Assembly (NCBI GenBank): GCA_037176725.1
Contig: JAZBRS010000049.1
Location: forward strand, 17,254,001-17,318,000
DNA length: 64,000 nt
From: Posidonia oceanica
Lineage: Eukaryota; Streptophyta; Magnoliopsida; Alismatales; Posidoniaceae
Reading direction: 5' to 3'
Shown here: positions 31,451-43,380 of the stretch, piece after piece
Numbering within the stretch: the first letter of the stretch is position 1
How the letters are laid out: each line of letters begins with the position of its first letter
Position numbers and translations under genes: made by a program
Notes under the pieces: model-generated
Databases searched by the model: none
Seen by the model: only the letters and a program-made list of their open reading frames with translations
Told to the model about the DNA's origin: nothing

Positions 31451-34237
31451 GCCCCCGGCGCCTACTACGTCGACTCCACCTCGGACGAGGAAGAAGGAGT
31501 GGCGATAGAAGCCCAGGTCGATTCTTGGATGTTTGACTTAGAGCTACTCTATCAAGAACAAATCAAGTCGATAGCAGAAGACCTGGCAGAGCATCAAGCT
31601 GCAGAAAGGAAAGGGAAAGCCGTGGCTACGGACCCTCCTCTGCAAGAAGACCATGCCTCTATCATGGTCCTGGAAGAAGACTCAGCAGCGCCGGACTCCC
31701 CTAGACCAGATGAGCTCATTACTCTCCAATCGGAAGGCGGGTCTAGGTGGTTTGTGCAACACATGCCTCATTTGAGCAGCATAGCAAGCGGTAATGCCCT
31801 GATCAGCCGCCAGTCCGGCATACCCTCCCCAAGCACATTAGAAGACCCAGAAGAGGAACCATCGGCAGTGCAAGCAGCAGCAGTAACAGAGCAGAAAGCA
31901 GAATCAGTAACAGAACTGTCAGCAGCCTCAGCGGCAGAACAGTCAGCAGCATCAACAGCAGAATCAGCAAGGCCCTCAGTAGAATCAGTAAAGCACTCAG
32001 CAGAATCAGTCAGGCCAGAGCAAACAGCAGAAGGAGTTGCTAGGACGGAGGTCACGCACCGAGGCTACAAGAACACTAGAGTAAGCGTGACCATCCTGAA
32101 GCGTCACCAGGGCCAAGCAGCGGAACACATGCACTCTTTCGACATCACAAGCCCTTCCTTTGAGAAAGAGATCCTCTCGGAACTTATTGCTTATGGAGAG
32201 GAGGATGATACGGGCATGGATGAGACTGATGAATCATTGCCCGAGTTCCGGCCCTATGACGACGACCCAGAAGGCCCCAACCTCCATGTTGAAGAAGACA
32301 CGGAGGTTGTCAACATCGGCACAGCTGAGGAAGTCAGAGAAGTTCGTATCAGTGCCCAGCTGTCCTCCCAGGCTCGAGCAGAGTTCATCGCATTCCTGAA
32401 AGAGTATGCGGATGTCTTCGCCTGGAGTTACGAGGATATGGTCGGCCTTGACATAGAAGTAGTGGTGCACAATCTGCCTTTAAACCCGGATGCCAAGCCA
32501 GTGAAGCAGAAATTAAGAAGATGGCGACCACAATGGCTGCTCATGATCAAGGAAGAGATAATGAAGCAGCTCAGGGTCAACTTTCTGAAGGTCGTTATTT
32601 ATCCTGAATGGCTGGCAAACATTGTACCTGTGCCCAAGAAAGATGGCCGAATCCGGATCTGCATCGACTACAGGGACTTGAACAAGGCGAGTCCCAAGGA
32701 CGACTTTCCATTGCCTCACATTGACGTCCTAGTCGACAACACAGCGGGCCACAAAATGCTCTCCTTCATGGACGGCTTCTCTGGATATAATCAGATCAAG
32801 ATGGCAGAAGAAGACATGGAAAAGACTTCATTCATCACCCCTTGGGGAGTCTTCTGCTACCAAGTTATGCCGTTCGGCCTGAAGAATGCTGGTGCAACCT
32901 ATCAGAGGGCCATGACTGCGCTGTTCCACGACCTCATGCACCAAGAAGTAGAGGTCTACGTAGACGACATGATTGCTAAAAGCAAAGAGCCTGAAGATCA
33001 TCTTACCTGTCTCAAAAAGCTCTTTGACCGTCTACGGAAGTACAAACTGCGCCTGAATCCCAAGAAGTGCGTATTCGGGGTGTCTTCTGGCAGATTGCTC
33101 GGCTACATTGTTAGCCAAAGGGGGATTGAGGTGGACCCGTTGAAAGCACAAGCCATCGTGGACATGCCACCCCCCAGGACTGAAAAAGAAGTCAGAAGTC
33201 TGCTTGGGCGTTTACAATATATTAGCCGCTTCATTGCACAGCTTACGCCCATCTGCGAGCCCATACTCAAGCTCTTGAAGAAGAATGCGCAGATTCACTG
33301 GAGCGAGGAATGTCAGGCTGCATTTGCCAAGATCAAGCAGCTGCTGATCAAGCCTCCTGTCTTGGTCCCGCCTACACTAGGGAGACCTTTGCTTCTCTAC
33401 CTTTCTACCATGCAGCATTCCATGGGCGCCGTCTTGGGCCAACATGACGAATCTGGTAGAAGGGAGCGCGCCATCTATTACCTGAGCAAGAAGTTTAATG
33501 AATGCGAAGCCAGGTACAGTACACTAGAGAAGACCTGTTTGTCCCTTGTCTGGGCTGCACAGAAGCTAAGGCACTACATGATGGCATACCCAGTACAGCT
33601 CTTATGCCGGCATGATCCTATCAAGTTCCTTTTTCAGAAGCCAGCCATGGTGGGCAGATGTGCTAAGTGGCAGGTGTTATTGTCTCAGTACGACATCACC
33701 TTTGTCACACAGAAATCCATGAAGGGTCAGGCTATGGCAGACCATCTTGCTGACCTTCCTCTGCCTGAATACCAACCCTTCCAGACACAGTTCCCTGATG
33801 AAGACATTCTCTTTGCAATGGAGGACTCTGAGCAGAAAGATCCTGAGAAACAAGAGGAATGGCAGCTCTACTTTGATGGTGCAGTCAACAAAAAGGGCCG
33901 AGGCGTAGGCGCAGTGCTGACCACGCCCCAGGGACAGATGATTCCCTTCGCGAGGAAGCTGACTTTCGCATGCGCAAACAATGAAGCGGAGTATGAAGCA
34001 TGCATCCTAGGGTTGAAAGTCGCCCTCGAACATGAGGCGCAGAAGCTGCATGTGCACGGTGATGCCATGCTGGTAATTTCTCAAGTGAACGGCGACTGGA
34101 GGACAAAAGATCCCAAGCTTGTGCCGTATCACGAACACCTGCTGAGGCTGATGGAAGAATTTGAGAGCATCTGCTTCACATACATGAACAGAGCCAAGAA
34201 CGCGTACGCAGACGCATTGGCAACTTTGGCATCCTAG
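31451..34237 (+). pseudogene. pol: reverse transcriptase, RNase H and second RNase H (copy B)
   Basis: Continuous frame; first ATG 31499. After an acidic Ser/Ala/Glu-rich lead, RT covers residues about 330-560 counted from that ATG: RICIDYRDLNKAS, SFMDGFSGYNQ, and YVDD near residue 487. First RNase H at about 630-755 has YLSTMQ in place of the Asp-containing DAS motif. The second RNase H, about 785-912, has all four acids (FDGAV, NEAEYEA, HGDAM, YADALA). This pair is diagnostic for Tat elements. The frame stops at TAG 34235-34237 directly after ALATLAS, replacing the Trp codon present in A, so integrase is cut off. Confidence 0.93.
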
Positions 34238-35584
34238 CTCACTATATCTGAAGACGGTGCAGTGGATGTATCAGTCGCTCGCATTGAGCAGCCTGCATAT
34301 TGCCTGAACATAGAAGAGGCGGATCCAGCAGAGGAGCAGCCCTGGTATCAAGATATAAAATCTTTTCTGGAGTCTGGTAGTTTTCCTCCTGATACCACAG
34401 CAGCAGACAAGAGAACTCTGGCGCGTCTGGCGTCAAAGTATGTGTTGGGGGTTGGGCAGCTGTACAGAAGGTCATACAATCAGATGCTACCACGTTGCCT
34501 GGACAAATCGGAGGCTGACACGCTGATGCTCCAAGTGCATGCAGGGACCTGTGGCCCGCACATGAACGGCGTCCTCCTGGCCAAGAAGATTATGCTTCAA
34601 GGATATTTCTGGCAGACCATGGAAGCCGACTGCTGCCGGTTCGTGCGTAGATGCCACAACTGTCAGATTCATGGTAACTTCATCAAGGCCCCTCCACATC
34701 AGCTGCACAACATGTCTTTGCCATGGCCTTTCTCCACCTAGGGGATCGATGTCATTGGCGCCATCCACCCTGCTGCTTCAAATGGTCATCGTTACATTCT
34801 GGTAGTGATCGATTACTTTACCAAGTGGGTGGAAGCAACCTCTTACAGAACAGTCACCGCTGTGGCAACAGAAAGATTTATCAGAAACAATATCGTTGCC
34901 CGATATGGGGTCCCGCACTCAGTCATCTCTGATAATGGCACAAACTTCATTGCCAAAAGGATCGAGGAATACCTGCAGAGTCTCAAGATCAAGCATCATC
35001 GATCCTCGCCCTATCGGCCACAGATGAACGGAGCTGTGGAGTCTGCAAACAAGAACATTGTCAAGATTCTGAAGAAAATGGCAGAAACCCACAAGGATTG
35101 GCATGACAAGCTCCCGTACGCGCTCTGGGCGTACAGGACATCAATCCGGACCTCGACAGGAACCACCCCGTACTCTCTGGTGTACGGAATGGAAGCGGTG
35201 TTACCTGTTGAAGTAGAGATCCCCTCACTGCGGATCCTACAAGAAGCTGAGCTGGAAGAGGCAGAATGGGTCGAAGACCGCTGCATCCAACTGAACTTAA
35301 TTGATGAGCGCAGACTGCAAGCTATGCACAACGCTCACTGCTATCAGAAGCGGATGGCCAGAGCATTCTTGAAGAAGGTCCAGCCCAGAAACTTTCAGCC
35401 AGGGGACCTTGTCTTGCGCGCCATTCACTTGCCTGACGGTCGAGGGAAATTCCGACCCAATTGGCGTGGCCCCTTTGTGGTCAAGCAGATCTTTTCGGGA
35501 GGCGCTGCAACTCTTGAGGATATGGACCGGGTCGAGCAGTCTGAGCCCGTCAACCTCTGCTATCTGAAGAAGTACTATCAGTAG
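34238..35584 (+). pseudogene. int: integrase (copy B), amber-interrupted
   Basis: HHCC zinc module (VHAGTCGPHMN at about 34530, CHNC at about 34652), then TAG 34739-34741 in place of Trp exactly before the core's GIDVIG. DDE residues: Asp in GIDVIG (about 34746), Asp in SDNGTNF (34931) and Glu in AVESANK (35039). GPF-type C-terminal module near 35459 (NWRGPFVVKQ). No chromodomain. The pol stop is TAG at 35582-35584. Confidence 0.92.
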
Positions 35585-36895
35585 CCGAAAGCGGCCCCGT
35601 TGCAGATGCCCTTCTCCCACTTGCATTCTCACCTCTTGCAACCTCTATTTCAAATCATCATCATCATCCTTTCAACTCCTGCATCCCTTCCTTTCGAATC
35701 ATCATCGTCATCCTCTCAAGCATTGTACCTTCGGCCCGGTGATGAAAACCGGAAGTGCTTGCCTGCTCTGGAAAGAGTCACCCTACCTCACCTGGCACTA
35801 CTCAGATGTCTTAGCTAGTGAGGGAGCCACCACCAACGAGGACAGGCGAACCGCCTAATTTCGCTAGGACATACACCTCTGAGGGAGAAAAAATGTTAGG
35901 ATGTGAGTCTGGAAAAAGCGAGAGTAAACACCTAGGTTTGGGCACATCCAAGGAACAGAAGACGAAGACAGAAGCCGGCCCTAGAGATAGGGGTGTGCAG
36001 TCTAACTCTGCTCCTCCTACCCATCACACAGCAGACCCAAAACCTAAATCCATTACAATCCAAGCACCCTTCTTTTGCCACCAAAATGGGGATAGCAAAA
36101 GCCTAAAAAAAAAGAAAAGAGAAAAGCAAAACAACAAGCAAAAAAAAAAGAAAAGAGATGGAACAAAAACCAAAAAAAAAGAAAGGACAAAAAAGCAAGC
36201 AAAGCAAAAAACAAGAAAAAAAAAAGGGCAAAATGTAGCCCGAAAAACATAGGCACCACTATCCCCCATGCCTCACTAGAGATCCCCAGCATGTCAAGCC
36301 TAAAAGGGTCTACCACATCCCTTCAAGAGCGAACACTCACCCTTCTCCTGGCTAGGGGCAGAGAAAGACTGCATACCTATGAGGGAGAAATCAATCAAAA
36401 AAAAAGAGAGCTGAAAGAATAGGTGTAGGTCCTGAGAGTGTGGCCAGTAGCCTGTCCTCACCACACCACCACCTGTATAATGCCAACAACCCGTTCCGGA
36501 GAGCCACCAGCAAGCCAAGAGTCTAGGTAGGGCCCAGTGAGTCGGGGACCACTCCCTTCCTTTGCAGCAGGCACCAAAGCACTCCGTATGCTGAGGGCAT
36601 CCAAGCATACTCATCCATCCAAGCATACTACTCATCTTCATAAGCATATTACCTGCATCATGCATACATGCATCTTCCTCTTTCATTCCTTTCCTCTTCC
36701 ATCAATCTCTCCGCTCTGCAACACGCTCAGGCCCTGAGGCAGTACTTCTCCCCAGCAGAGCGCATTGACGACACTCAAGCTGCGCCGGTCCAGATCTCCT
36801 GCCGGCCCTCGCCCCCGCATTCGCCGGACTGCTGCCAATTCCCTTTGTTTATTTATGCTTAACTGCCATGTTCTGTTATCAACTGCTGAATACAT
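35585..36895 (+). other. post-pol noncoding stretch with A-rich tract (copy B)
   Basis: Equivalent to 8375-9687 of copy A, two bases shorter because A-run lengths differ (36100-36230). Contains GAGGGAGAAAAAA-like purine runs near 35880 and 36380. No credible gene. Confidence 0.7.
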
Positions 36896-38230
36896 ATGGA
36901 ACTACTTTATCAGCCTCAGTTTCTGTTTGTTGTCAAAGAATATACGCCTGCGAGATCTGACTGTTTATTGTTGGCAGGTACTTTCAAGCTTCTGCAGCTA
37001 TCTGCCTATCCCTCTGCAATCAGCGTAATGGGCTTTCCTACTCTGCTAACTCCTGCACACTGCTCGGCAGCCCTGCGAGAATGGATCAGCAGGCTCACTC
37101 TACAAGACTGTGAACAGCTGCGCCTGTGGGACATACCAACCAAGCTGCTGAAGGCTGCTGATGTGGAGGTCAGCCGCCACCTTCTGTGTGCCGTCGCAAG
37201 ATTCTGGAAGCCGGCGCATCATGTCTTCCGTTTCAACAAGACTGAGCTGACACCTACACTGGAAGAGGTGCGTCGGATCTGCGGCTTTTCAAAGATCATG
37301 GGGCCACCTATTTTCATGAGGCGCGACGGATACCTCCAAGTCCTGAGCCAGCTAACTGGGCTCCCCACTCGAACCTGCCAATAGAAATTAATCTGCACCA
37401 GCGGGCTTGAACCTATGCTTCGCCTTGCGCCCTTCGATGATATCTTGAACAAGCGCGCAGAACTCGGAGATGAGCTGTGGCTCCGAGGATTTGTTATCCG
37501 CTTCCTGGGCGAGCTGATCTTTACTCATGGCCGACTAACAGTGGCCATCGAGGTTGCAGAGATTGCATTAGCAGTGGTGACCCAGCACATAGACCTGGCA
37601 CCAGTTGTCCTGGCAGAGACCTATCGCGGGCTGGACCGCATCTCTCATCGCTGCCGCCACTTCCACGGTTGCGGAGCACTCATACAAGTCTGGCTAACCA
37701 CACACTTAGAAATGGACCTTCTGCGCCCTCAAGTGCATGCCTTTGAAGCCTACTGCAGCAGCGCCCGTGCCAAGACAGAAAAGAGCGTCAAAGAAGAATA
37801 CGAGAGGCTGTCAGCACTGACTGACGACGCTATAACTTGGCGTATTGTCCCCTCTGCAGCAGAGCCATTCACTGTCTTCTTCAGCGCGCGTGACATGCAG
37901 CTGATCATTCTTCCAGGTTTCAAAGCAGGCGTAGAGTACCATCCAATAAGGGTCATGCGCCAGTTCGGCTTTCGGCAGGGCGCCTTCATTGACAGTACAG
38001 CGCCCGAGCTTCTACAGATGTACCCTCTCAGCACAACTGCCTCGACCAAGAAGCTTGCTAGTCTGATGCAGCATGGGGTCCAATCTACAGACATTGCAGC
38101 TGTGAGAGGTGTAGGATGCACCCCTGAATATGAAGCTGAAGTTCGAGGGCTCTGGCCTATCACTGAAATTCCGCCAGGCGGCCCTTTGTTTCCCGACTCC
38201 AGGCAGTCGAAGAAGGCCCGAGTTGACTAG
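36896..38230 (+). pseudogene. extra ORF downstream of pol, DUF7745 / plant-mobile-domain-like (copy B)
   Basis: One frame of 444 sense-length codons from ATG 36896 (second candidate ATG 37028), broken only by TAG 37382-37384. Segment order: RLTLQDCEQLRLW near residue 62; FRFNKTELTPTLEEVRRI near 110-128; then, after the TAG, PFDDILNKRAELGDELW; APVVLAETYRGLDRI and HGCGALIQVWLTTHL near 232-262; RVMRQFGFRQGAFI near 353; basic C-terminus SKKARVD. The pattern resembles DUF7745 / plant mobile domain proteins, whose function is unknown. It is on the same strand as pol, about 1.3 kb downstream, so it would need a subgenomic or spliced RNA or its own start. Not an env-like protein. Confidence 0.75.
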
Positions 38231-38546
38231 GCCCTTGTGCAACCATCATATGGTCTTCTTTCAGACTATGCAGTACACCTCTGGCCTGCCACAGGCATTG
38301 TACCCACCAAGCTTTATCAATGAAAAACTGTTTCTGCTTTCTGCTTGCACATCAAGATTCTTTGCTGTATTGCATATCATTATCATCACCATCTTGGGCC
38401 CTCTAACCAGACTTGCAGACATCACAACGCAGCAAAGTCCTCAGCACCCAATCTGGAGTCCGGAGCCTCTGCGGACCCGCGTCGTCAAGCTACGCCATCT
38501 GGCGTCCCCAGCTGGTCGCCCCCAGCTGGATCATCATCCCGAGCAG

Positions 38547-38728
38547 GCTGGCACCCCAAACTGCTCGGCGAAAGGTCCGTCAACCTGTCATCCTCCTCAG
38601 CTGATCATCCCCAGCTGAGTCCCCTACGGGCTGGCACCCCAAACTGCTCGGCGAAAGGTCCGTCAACCCGTCATCCGCCTCAGCTGATCATCCTCAGCTG
38701 AGTCCCTAGCAGGCTGGTACCCTAAACT
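38547..38728 (+). repeat. 82-bp tandem repeat (copy B)
   Basis: Same repeat as 11339-11520 with the CTCAGCTG / CAGCTGAG stems. The following hairpins (38737-38891) are also present, with one mismatch in the 12-bp stem. Confidence 0.82.
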
Positions 38729-38931
38729 ACTCGTCTGACAAGCACGACAATCTTGTCATCACCCTCTGCTTTCGATGCCAAGGACGCGTTGGCTAGCCCC
38801 TGGTGTCATCCCGACACTAGGGGCATCTTTTGATCGCCCCTCGGCATCATTCTTCCCCTCTTTCCCCTATGATATTCCTGGTGTCATAGGGTGATTTCTT
38901 CTCATCATTACCTCATCCCCCTCTTCATCTC

Positions 38932-39046
38932 ATCATGATCTCACCCCCTCTTTAGCAGTAATTCTCATCATGATCTCACCCCCTCTTTAGCAACAGTTCT
39001 CATCATGATCTCACCCCCTCTTTAGCAGTAATTCTCATCATGATCT
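38932..39046 (+). repeat. 35-bp minisatellite, left part (copy B)
   Basis: About three units before the minus-strand LTR insertion. The last five bases, GATCT (39042-39046), are the target duplication. Confidence 0.9.
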
Positions 39047-41217
39047 TGTAGCGATCCCGATCGGAATCAGGCTCGCTAAATATAGCGGCGATTGAGATCC
39101 GAGGAAGAGGCTCAACTCGAAAACACTTGAAATCGAGGAGAAAAAGGGAAGATAAGACAAATCAGAGTCGCCACCATGTCTATTAACGGGAGACAAGGAA
39201 AACCAGGGCAATGCGTGGATTAACGTGCAAAATCGAACAAGAAATGCAAAGCCAAGCGATGCAAAGGAAAACAAATGCAAACAAATGCAAATGAGATGAC
39301 TCTAGCCTAGGATAAGGGCGGTACGGTCATTGCGGGCCAAAAGACAGGGTAAGGACTCCTGTTACGCGCGGGGAAGGTGTTAGGCACCCCCGACACGCCC
39401 GAAAATCGGTCTTTCTAGGCTTACGCTCGCATACGCAGCAAAATGCAGGATTGAATGCCTATGTACCTATAAATGCCTGAATGAATGCTCAAGGTGTGCT
39501 CTAAGTGAGAAGAAACAAAGCAGGGAAGTAAACGTGCTCTCTAAGTGCTCAGCTACGCTGTCTGTGTTCCGAATTAGGCAAAACCTAGCTCGTGAGAACT
39601 CCAGGCAGTAAGCATCACAGCCCTATATGCAAATGCAGGCGAGAAAGCAAAACAGCGAGAAAACCATGCAGTGCGATCGACATGCAAAGGAAAACGGCGC
39701 AAAACACGCAAAACGAGGCGAGAAATGAGCAACGCACGCAAAACGATGCAAAAGAGTTGTGCTATAGATTAGGATTTTAATTAAGATTTTTAATGGTTAT
39801 TTTGAGTTGATTAATGTGTTTTGGGCTTGATTATGGTTTTAGGATTTTGGTTTTGTTTTTAATTGGTTTTCACTTGATTAAGTATTTGTTAAACCCCTTT
39901 TAAAATTATTTTAAAATTGTGCTTCCTTTGTGGGATATTTAGAATATTGATTAGGATTTTTTAGGATTTATTTTGTATTGATTTAGGGTTGGTTTTTTGT
40001 TTTTAAGTTGTAGTCTTCTTAGGGTTTTTCTTTTCTTAAATCTTTTAAGTTATGTTTTAATTTTTTTGTTTATTGGTTATTTCTTGAAGTTTTTAGTTGG
40101 GCTTTTCTGGTTTGATAGGGTGTTTTTTAAGTCTTTCAGATGTGTTTTTATTTTCTTTTTTTAATTAAGTTTTTAACTTGTTTTTCTTATGTTTATTAGG
40201 TTAAGTCTTTTGCCTTCTTTAATTACTTGTTTCAGTGTTTGATTTTTAATTCTTCTCTTTAGGGTTTGCTTTTTAATTTTTTTAGTGGGGTTTTTACTTT
40301 TGCTGGGTTTAGATTTTATTTTAGCTTTTTTCTTGATTTTTCAGTGTTTTCTTTTGATTTGTTTTGCATTTTTTAGCTTGCATGTTTGGTTTTTCTTTTA
40401 ACTTGATTTAGTTAAGTTTAAGTTGTTAATAGCTTGTCTAATATTTTTTTAATTGTTTTTCTTAAGCTTCTGATTTGTTGTCTTATGTTTTGAGGTTTTG
40501 CAGATTTTTATGGATTTTTGTGGATTTTTGCAGAAGGGAGAAAAGGAAAAGAGAAGGAGGAAAGGAATGGAAAAAGGAGGGAGACAAAAGGAAAAGGGAT
40601 AGGTTGGCGGAAAACGATTTTTAAAAATGCAGAAAAAGGGGTAAAAATAAAGTAAAAATCAGGATAAGATAGAGGAGGGATAGAAGCACAGAGGGGGCCC
40701 ACAGCCAGACCAAAAAAAGGATGAGGAGGGGATGAAAAGAGAGATGATAATCAGGAGAGAGAGAGGAGAGAGAAAATGATAATCCCGGAGAGAGAAAAGG
40801 ATAATTTGGATGAAAGAGGGTCTTAATGGTCTTGGAATGGGGTGAGAATTGGTGAGTGGGTAGTCTAGGATTTGAAGTCTTGGTTCTGAAGTTTTGGTCT
40901 GGTTCTAAGGAGGTTTTGGAGGGGTTTCAAGGTGTAGAAAAAGGATAGTTTCACCTAGGTTTTCTATGGTTTTTGGGAATGGGTCAGGCTTGGAAATTCC
41001 TAGGTTTTTGGGTAGGTTTGTTGAGTGGATAGTGGTGGATTTTCCTATGGATTTTGGTTAGGTTTTGAGGTTGGGAAGGGGGGTAAAGGTCTGGGTCAAA
41101 ACAGGCTGTTTTTGAAGGGCAGAGAGGAGGATTAGGGCTGGGGTTTGGTTGGGGTTTGATCCAGCAATCACCAAGAGGGCTCCAAAGGTCCAAGCCTGCC
41201 AAGATGGGGTGTCAACA
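39047..41217 (-). mobile_element. minus-strand solo LTR with ~3.5-kb internal deletion (2171 bp)
   Basis: Read on the minus strand it starts TGTTGACACC (41217) and ends GATCGCTACA (39047), flanked by GATCT at 39042-39046 and 41218-41222. The LTR tail (about 700 bp) joins the LTR head (about 1450 bp) near 39765. The missing middle includes the TATA-like site and candidate intron. Otherwise it resembles the family LTR. Confidence 0.93.
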
Positions 41218-41826
41218 GATCTCACCCCCTCTTTAGCAGTAATTCTCATCATGATCTCACCCCCTCTTTAGCAATAGTTCTCATCATGATCTCACCCCCT
41301 CTTTAGCAGTAATTCTCATCATGATCTCACCCCCTCTTTAGCAGTAATTCTCATCATGATCTCACCCCCTCTTTAGCAATAGTTCTCATCATGATCTCAT
41401 CCCCCTCTTTAGCAGTAATTCTCATCATGATCTCACCCCCTCTTTAGCAATAGTTCTCATCATGATCTCATCCCTCTCTTTAGCAATAGTTCTCATCATG
41501 ATCTCACCCCCTCTTTAGCAGTAGTTCTCATCATGATCTCACCCCCTCTTTAGCAGTAATTCTCATCATGATCTCACCCCCTCTTTAGCAATAGTTCTCA
41601 TCATGATCTCATCCCCCTCTTTAGCAGTAATTCTCATCATGATCTCCCCCCCTCTTTAGCAGTAATTCTCATCATGATCTCACCCCCTCTTTAGCAATAC
41701 TTCTCATCATGATCTCATCCCCCTCTTTAGCAGTAGTTCTCATCATGATCTCATCTCCCTCTTTAGCAATAGTTCTCATCATGATCTCACCCCCTCTTTA
41801 GCAGTAATTCTCATCATGATCTCGTC
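41218..41826 (+). repeat. 35-bp minisatellite, right part (copy B)
   Basis: About 17 units continuing the array after the LTR insertion. Unit order and variants largely follow copy A; a few units differ. Confidence 0.9.
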
Positions 41827-41849
41827 CCCTCTTATCATCAATCACATTC

Positions 41850-42790
41850 TAGGCTGATATCCGAAACTATCAAACAATCAAGCACTCTCAGGCTGATATC
41901 CTAAACTATCTGCTCAGGCTGATATCCTAAACTATCTGCTCAGGCTGATATCCTAAACTATCTGCTCAGGCTGATATCCTAAACTATCTGCTCTCAGGCT
42001 GATAACCTAAACTATCATCTGGGCCGATCCATGGTTGGCCCACAGTTGTGTTATACGGCTGACATCCAGTAACTGTCCCTTGCAATTGCGGTTTCCAGTT
42101 GATAGGTCTGTAAACTATCCTCCAGCTGATAGGTCTGTAAACTATCCACCAGTTGATAGGACTGTAAACTATCGCTAGGCTGATATCCTAAACTATCACC
42201 AGCAATTGCATTATACGGCTGATATCCAGTAACTATCCCTCATCATTGCGCGTTTCCAGTTGATAGGTCTGTAAACTATCCTCCAGTTGATAGGTCTGTA
42301 AACTATCCGCCAGTTGATAGGACTGTAAACTATCACGCGCAATCATGTTATACGGCTGACATCCAGTAACTGTCCCTCGCAATGCCGTTTCCAGTTGATA
42401 GGACTGTAAACTATCCTCCAGTTGATAGGTCTGTAAACTATCCACCGGTTGACAGGACCGTAAACTGTCGCTCCAGTTGATAGACTGTAAACTATCCAGC
42501 ATTTGCGTTATACGGCTGATATCCAGTAACTATCACTCATGGTTTGTGGCTTCCAGTTGATAGGTCTGTAAACTATCCGCCAGTTGATAGGTCTGTAAAC
42601 TATCCGCCAGTTGATAGGTCTGTAAATTATCCCCCAGTTGATAGGACTGTAAACTATCCTACACAACCATGTTATACGGCTGATATCCAATAACTATCAC
42701 TCACAATTGCTTCCGGTTGACAGGACCGTAAACTGTCATTCCAGGCTGATAACCTAAATTATCACCCCCGGTTGATAGGACCGTAAACTA
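41850..42790 (+). repeat. array of short inverted repeats with paired arm changes (copy B)
   Basis: Counterpart of 12350-13352 with slightly fewer units. GACA...TGTC units at about 42060 and 42358, and GACAG...CTGTC units at about 42450 and 42718, keep both arms matched. Where A has GATATACTGTATACTATC, B has GATAGACTGTAAACTATC, again with complementary arms. Confidence 0.85.
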
Positions 42791-43296
42791 TCCGGACGAT
42801 AAGCCCGTCACCTTATCACCTTTTTTGGCGTGGCCTTGTCCCAGGAAGGCGAAGTCACGCAAACCCCTTTTGCGATAGGAGAGTTGGCCTCTCTCCCCTC
42901 GCGCCTTTTTCTTTTCTGCTAGCTTGCTCCCCGGGCGGGGACAGGCTGCACCCTGTTTTTCCCTCGCTTTGTCGCGCAAGTCTGGCCTCCTTGCCAGATC
43001 CTCGCGCCACATCGCGCCTTTTTATCATTCCTCTTGCATCATCTTAGCACTTCCCCAGCTAGCACTGCATATTACTTTAGCATCATCACCATCACTTGCA
43101 CAGCATCAGCATCTATTCTAGCTGCACTAACTTTTATGCTAACTTCTTGCATTGCATTTTGCATTAGCATGCATCGCACTTTGCATCAGCATCCATCTGC
43201 ACCTAGCATCTTGCATTGCGGCAACGGGCTGCGATCTTCGGTGCATCCGCCGAATAAGTAGCTCACGCCCATAGCAACCCGCTGCTCCTGCCGGTC
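42791..43296 (+). other. hairpin-rich unique 3' region (copy B)
   Basis: Essentially the same as 13353-13858, with the GATAAG/CTTATC, GGAGAG/CTCTCC and TCTGGC/GCCAGA stems intact. No gene. Confidence 0.6.
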
Positions 43297-43380
43297 AGAT
43301 GGGGTGTCTTGTCAACCTTGAGCAGCGGCCTCGCTCCGCTTGACCTTGCTCAGGGAGGGGCATCTGTTGACACCCCATCT
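43297..43380 (+). promoter_or_regulatory. inverted repeat enclosing the polypurine tract (copy B)
   Basis: Left arm 43297-43316 complements the LTR terminus 43366-43380, as in copy A. Confidence 0.65.
43352..43364 (+). promoter_or_regulatory. polypurine tract (copy B)
   Basis: AGGGAGGGG plus CATC, abutting the 3' LTR start at 43365. Confidence 0.85.

Noticed and set aside
35459..35584. Chromodomain at the integrase C-terminus
   Set aside because: The protein ends about 40 residues after the GPF motif; no room for or trace of a chromodomain.
36896..38230. Extra ORF as an envelope-like gene
   Set aside because: No signal peptide, transmembrane segment or Cys pattern; resembles DUF7745/plant-mobile-domain proteins instead.
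1..38230. A and B as one sequence duplicated by assembly error
   Set aside because: They differ by private stop codons, scattered substitutions, repeat counts and the nested minus-strand LTR.
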